DNA from: Amphimedon queenslandica
Taxonomy: Eukaryota > Porifera > Demospongiae > Haplosclerida > Niphatidae
Direction of reading: 5' to 3'
DNA: 23,044 nt
Assembly: GCF_000090795.2 (NCBI RefSeq)
Contig: NW_003547241.1
Location: forward strand, 1-23,044
Position numbers and translations under genes: made by a program. Of this stretch, positions 20,480 to 23,044 are shown piece by piece. The notes beneath the pieces are model-generated. The model worked only from the letters and a program-made list of their open reading frames with translations, had not been told where the DNA came from and did not search any database. Each line of letters begins with the position of its first letter. Within the stretch, counting starts at the first letter, position 1.

Positions 20480-20600
20480 GCCCGTGACCCTGTACTATAG
20501 TACAGGGACTTTTGTCCGATTTTGAAGTAATTTAAAAATTCGTAAAAAATCCAAACTTGATCGGAATCAGCTCAAACTTTCTACACGACATAATGACACT
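20480..20600 (+). repeat. Dispersed repeat unit with 20-bp palindromic core, upstream of the PSMB5 exon
   Basis: Starts with the perfect palindrome CCCTGTACTATAGTACAGGG (20488-20507), followed by gacttttgtccgattttgaa, atccaaacttgatcggaatc and agctcaaactttctacacga, as in the other family members. Confidence 0.85.
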
Positions 20601-20768
20601 TTACATAATGACAGATTTTATTTTAACAAATGGTTATCAAAATGCCAAATACAGATAATGTAAAAATTATAGAAATGCTGGATTTTTAAATAACAGATTT
20701 TTTACACAATAAAAGCTAAAAATTGCAATAAATTAACAAAACCCCATGAATAATACATAACTCACTAC

Positions 20769-20827
20769 CTTGCAATAGGTATGAAGAACTTATGCTCTAT
20801 CTTGAAAGAGTTGCTTTTGGAAGCCAT
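20769..20827 (-). pseudogene. Orphan copy of TOX-like exon 1
   Basis: Reads MASKSNSFKIEHKFFIPIA and ends at a GTAGTG donor, matching MASESNHFKIEHNYCK of the TOX-like gene with an 11-nt insertion. It therefore ends in phase 2, not phase 0. The next downstream exon on this strand belongs to PSMB5 and starts in phase 1, so a join gives the wrong frame. No other TOX exons follow. A duplication relic. Confidence 0.75.
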
Positions 20828-20900
20828 TTTGAACTAAGCCACGCCTATAAATGTTAGGCCCACCTTTATTAATAACTAGCTACTAGTTATTAATAATAAC
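20828..20900. promoter_or_regulatory. Duplicated copy of the divergent promoter
   Basis: 73 bp between the two ATG codons, with CACGCCTA, GTTAGGC and the 14-bp palindrome arms all conserved relative to 10388-10461. The palindrome spacer is CTA instead of TTA. It may still drive transcription of the damaged CFDP1 copy. Confidence 0.65.
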
Positions 20901-21129
20901 ATGGCGGTTGAGATGGAGTCAGAGTCTGATTCTGATGATGAATATTGTCCTAATGAAAGTTAGTGGAGTCGATTTATTTAATGTAATTATTAATTTTACA
21001 GATAAACTGCTCTGAAAGAATATGAAGAAGAAAATGCTAAACTAATGAGGTACTAACAATAATAATAATAATAGCAGTAGTAGTGGGAAAATTAGAAAAT
21101 GTAATAAAAATTGACAAAATGTGGCCCAA

Positions 21130-21650
21130 GACCATGTACTATAGTACAGGGACTTTAATTGGCCTGATTATTGAAATTATTAACTTGAAAAATTGAGTAT
21201 AACAACGTCAATATGTATCAGGAAATGTAATAAAAATTTGGGTTGATTTTGGAGCCATTTTTTGAAAAAACCATGGACTATAGCCTTGGGTATTTTTCAA
21301 ATTTTTGGTGTTTTTTAAATGGCCGTAACTTGAAAAATTGAAGTCGGAATTAGCTCAAACTTTCTACACAGCATAAGGACATCAATATGTATTAGAAAAT
21401 GTAATTTAAAATGTAGAATTCTCTACTTTTCATTTTGGTGAAAGTTTGCCAAAATCCCTGTACTATAGTACAGGAACTTTGGCCCAATTTTGGAGTAACT
21501 TTAAAAATTTGTAAAAAATCCAAGATTAATTGAAATCAACTCAGACTTTTTACGCAATATAAATATGTATCAGAAGATGTACAAAAAATAGAGAATTTTT
21601 TACTTGTTATTTTTGGCAAAATTTGTCCCGAGACCATGTACTTTTTATTA
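21130..21650 (+). repeat. Cluster of dispersed-repeat units in intron 2 of the CFDP1 copy
   Basis: At least two units: one with core near 21136-21147 and phrases ccatggactatagccttggg and ggccgtaacttgaaaaattg, another starting with the 18-bp palindrome CCTGTACTATAGTACAGG (21457-21474). The corresponding intron of copy 1 has only one unit, so units were gained or lost after duplication. Confidence 0.85.
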
Positions 21651-22041
21651 ATAAAATTATTAAGTAATAGAAAGAGGAAAGGTCCTGCCCTTAGTGAAGT
21701 GGTTGATGATTTACTGGAGGAGGAGGGGGCGGGGCAGGGGGAGGAGCCAGAGAGAGGAGTCTAGTAGAGGATGAAGACACAAAGAAGAATAGATTAGATG
21801 AAGTATGGATGAACTTTAAAAAAGAAACAACAAGTACCAGAACAACAAATAGAAAAGAAACAAATAAACAAATTGAGGAAAAAACTGAAGTAATTAATAT
21901 TATATTAATTAATTTATTTATTTAATTGAAAGGTTTCGTCTGTTCCTATGGAAACAATTAAAATAAAGAAATCGTTTGATTTTGCAGGAGAAGAAGTAAT
22001 GTTAGTAGAACAAGAAGAAACAGGAATATCATTATTAATGA

Positions 22042-22082
<41 letters not shown>

Positions 22083-22787
22083 GTGTTGAGAAGGAGGTCT
22101 CTGTACAGTCGAATGAAGCAGTTCAGTTTATAAAATCAACAGAAAAGAGTAACAGACCAAGGTAATAATAGTTATTAATAGTTAATTACTGGTTATTAAT
22201 TAATAGTGTGGGCGGAGTCAGAAGGTCAGGAGGTGCTAAAGCGTTATTGGCATCGTTAAATAAAAAACCAAAACTCTCAACACTAGTAATAATTAATTAA
22301 TAATTAATTAATAATTAATTTATTATTATTATTATTATTAGGAGAAGTCTAAATTAGACTGGGACAGTTGTAAGAAAGATGAAGGATTAGAGGATGAACT
22401 AACCTACCAGACTAAAGACGGGTCAGTATTACCTACTGATCAATACTCCTCCTTTATACTCTACCCTCACATTAAGTGACTATAAACTCACATTACCTCA
22501 CATTAAGTGACTAGACTCACATTACCCTCACATTAAGTAACTATAAACCAGTTTATGTGTGGACTGCATTGACTCATCTAAAGTAGCTCAAGTGTGTGGT
22601 GTAGATAATGAAACTGGTTTAAGTACTGAAGGAGGAGCAGCAGGTGTATTGTATCATTATAAACTGATTTAAACACACTAATACAAGTGGAACCACTTGA
22701 GCTGGTTTATAACCACTTGCTTTAACTTGTAAACTAGTGTGTGAGTGTGGTGTAAACTGGGTTTATGACTATAAATTGTGTCTTCTC

Positions 22788-22869
22788 TCCCTCCCTCCCT
22801 CTGTGTGTGTGTGTGTGTCTCTCTCTCTCTCTGTCTCTCTCCCTCTCTGTCTCTCTCCCTCTTTCTCAG
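22788..22869. repeat. Mixed CCCT/TG/TC simple repeat in the last intron of the CFDP1 copy
   Basis: Replaces the pure (CT)n of copy 1 and ends in the CAG acceptor at 22867-22869. The small open frame running through it into the last exon is not a separate gene. Confidence 0.85.
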
Positions 22870-23044
22870 GTATCTTGATCGTCAGTCCTTCTTAAGTAGA
22901 GCTGATGTGAGACAGTTTGAAATAGAGAGAGATGAAAGATTGAAGAGATTTAAAAGACTAAACTAAATACTATTAATATACTACACACACTAACCTCCTC
23001 TTATGTAATAATAATATTCACTACAATACAATATTATATTATTG

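Larger units (their letters stand above)
20901..22966 (+). pseudogene. CFDP1: Second CFDP1/BCNT copy, disrupted by two 5-nt insertions
   Basis: All eight exons are recognisable: 20901-20958, 21002-21049, 21671-21889, 21933-22004, 22091-22161, 22207-22285, 22342-22421 and 22870-22966. Compared with the copy at 10462-12080, exon 2 is 5 nt longer and hits a stop after LL. A different acceptor at 21018 would restore the frame there. Exon 3 also has a 5-nt insertion, in the Glu-rich stretch, giving PERGV then TAG at 21762-21764. Downstream exons are intact apart from substitutions, such as Tyr to Cys in LDWDSCKKDEG and Glu to Asp in LEDE. A full-length protein is unlikely; a truncated acidic peptide or a non-coding transcript is possible. 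The second insertion should be checked against reads. Confidence 0.8.
20605..23044 (+). repeat. Segmental duplication, copy 2 (runs to the window end)
   Basis: Second copy of the 10120-12190 segment: relic of TOX exon 1, promoter and CFDP1. Intron 2 is enlarged by additional dispersed-repeat units and intron 7 contains a tandem expansion of the phrase cacattaagtgact. The right boundary is beyond the window. Confidence 0.9.

Noticed and set aside
20769..20827. MASKSNSFKIEHK exon as the true first exon of PSMB5
   Set aside because: It ends in phase 2 whereas the PSMB5 exon needs phase 1, it lacks the catalytic Thr region, and it matches the first exon of the TOX-like gene.

Overview
This looks like nuclear DNA of a demosponge, most likely Amphimedon or a close relative (inference). 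It is AT-rich with many very short GT-AG introns (about 43-70 nt), TAA/TTA microsatellites beside splice sites, animal-type proteins (a TOX-like HMG-box protein, CFDP1/BCNT, proteasome beta5) and a NACHT-domain NLR of the kind that is expanded in sponges.

Layout. 1-5396 (minus strand): two tandem paralogues of an unrecognised cysteine-rich multi-pass membrane protein. The second copy runs off the left edge. Both carry a tandem repeat in the same loop, but the two repeats are unrelated. 5397-6658: intergenic, with a long near-perfect hairpin, an (AAT)n tract and an inverted dispersed repeat. 6659-10387 (minus): a seven-exon TOX-like HMG-box gene. 10388-10461: a 74-bp head-to-head promoter containing a 31-bp palindrome. 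10462-12080 (plus): an eight-exon CFDP1/BCNT (Swc5-like) gene. 12081-13817: intergenic, with duplicated blocks. 13818-18628 (plus): an NLR gene whose N-terminal exons encode a 2A-like ribosome-skipping motif (GDVELNPGP), then a death-like domain, a second helical death-fold-like domain, NACHT and a leucine-rich C-terminus. 18842-20383 (minus): the 3' exons of proteasome beta5, without the catalytic-Thr exon. 20605-23044: a second copy of the TOX exon 1 / promoter / CFDP1 segment, with CFDP1 broken by small insertions.

How the parts relate. The most notable system is the NLR. A hydrophobic leader ending in a 2A motif could let one mRNA make both a secretory-targeted and a cytosolic NLR, and two in-frame splice acceptors would give the 2A two different upstream contexts. 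All five NLR introns are phase 1 with frame-preserving internal exons, so domains could be skipped or swapped. TOX-like and CFDP1 are a chromatin-related divergent pair. Their shared promoter, CFDP1 and the first TOX exon were duplicated together to the far side of the NLR, next to and upstream of the beta5 exons. All exon models were assembled by eye from splice motifs, reading frame and family similarity. No alignment or database search was run.
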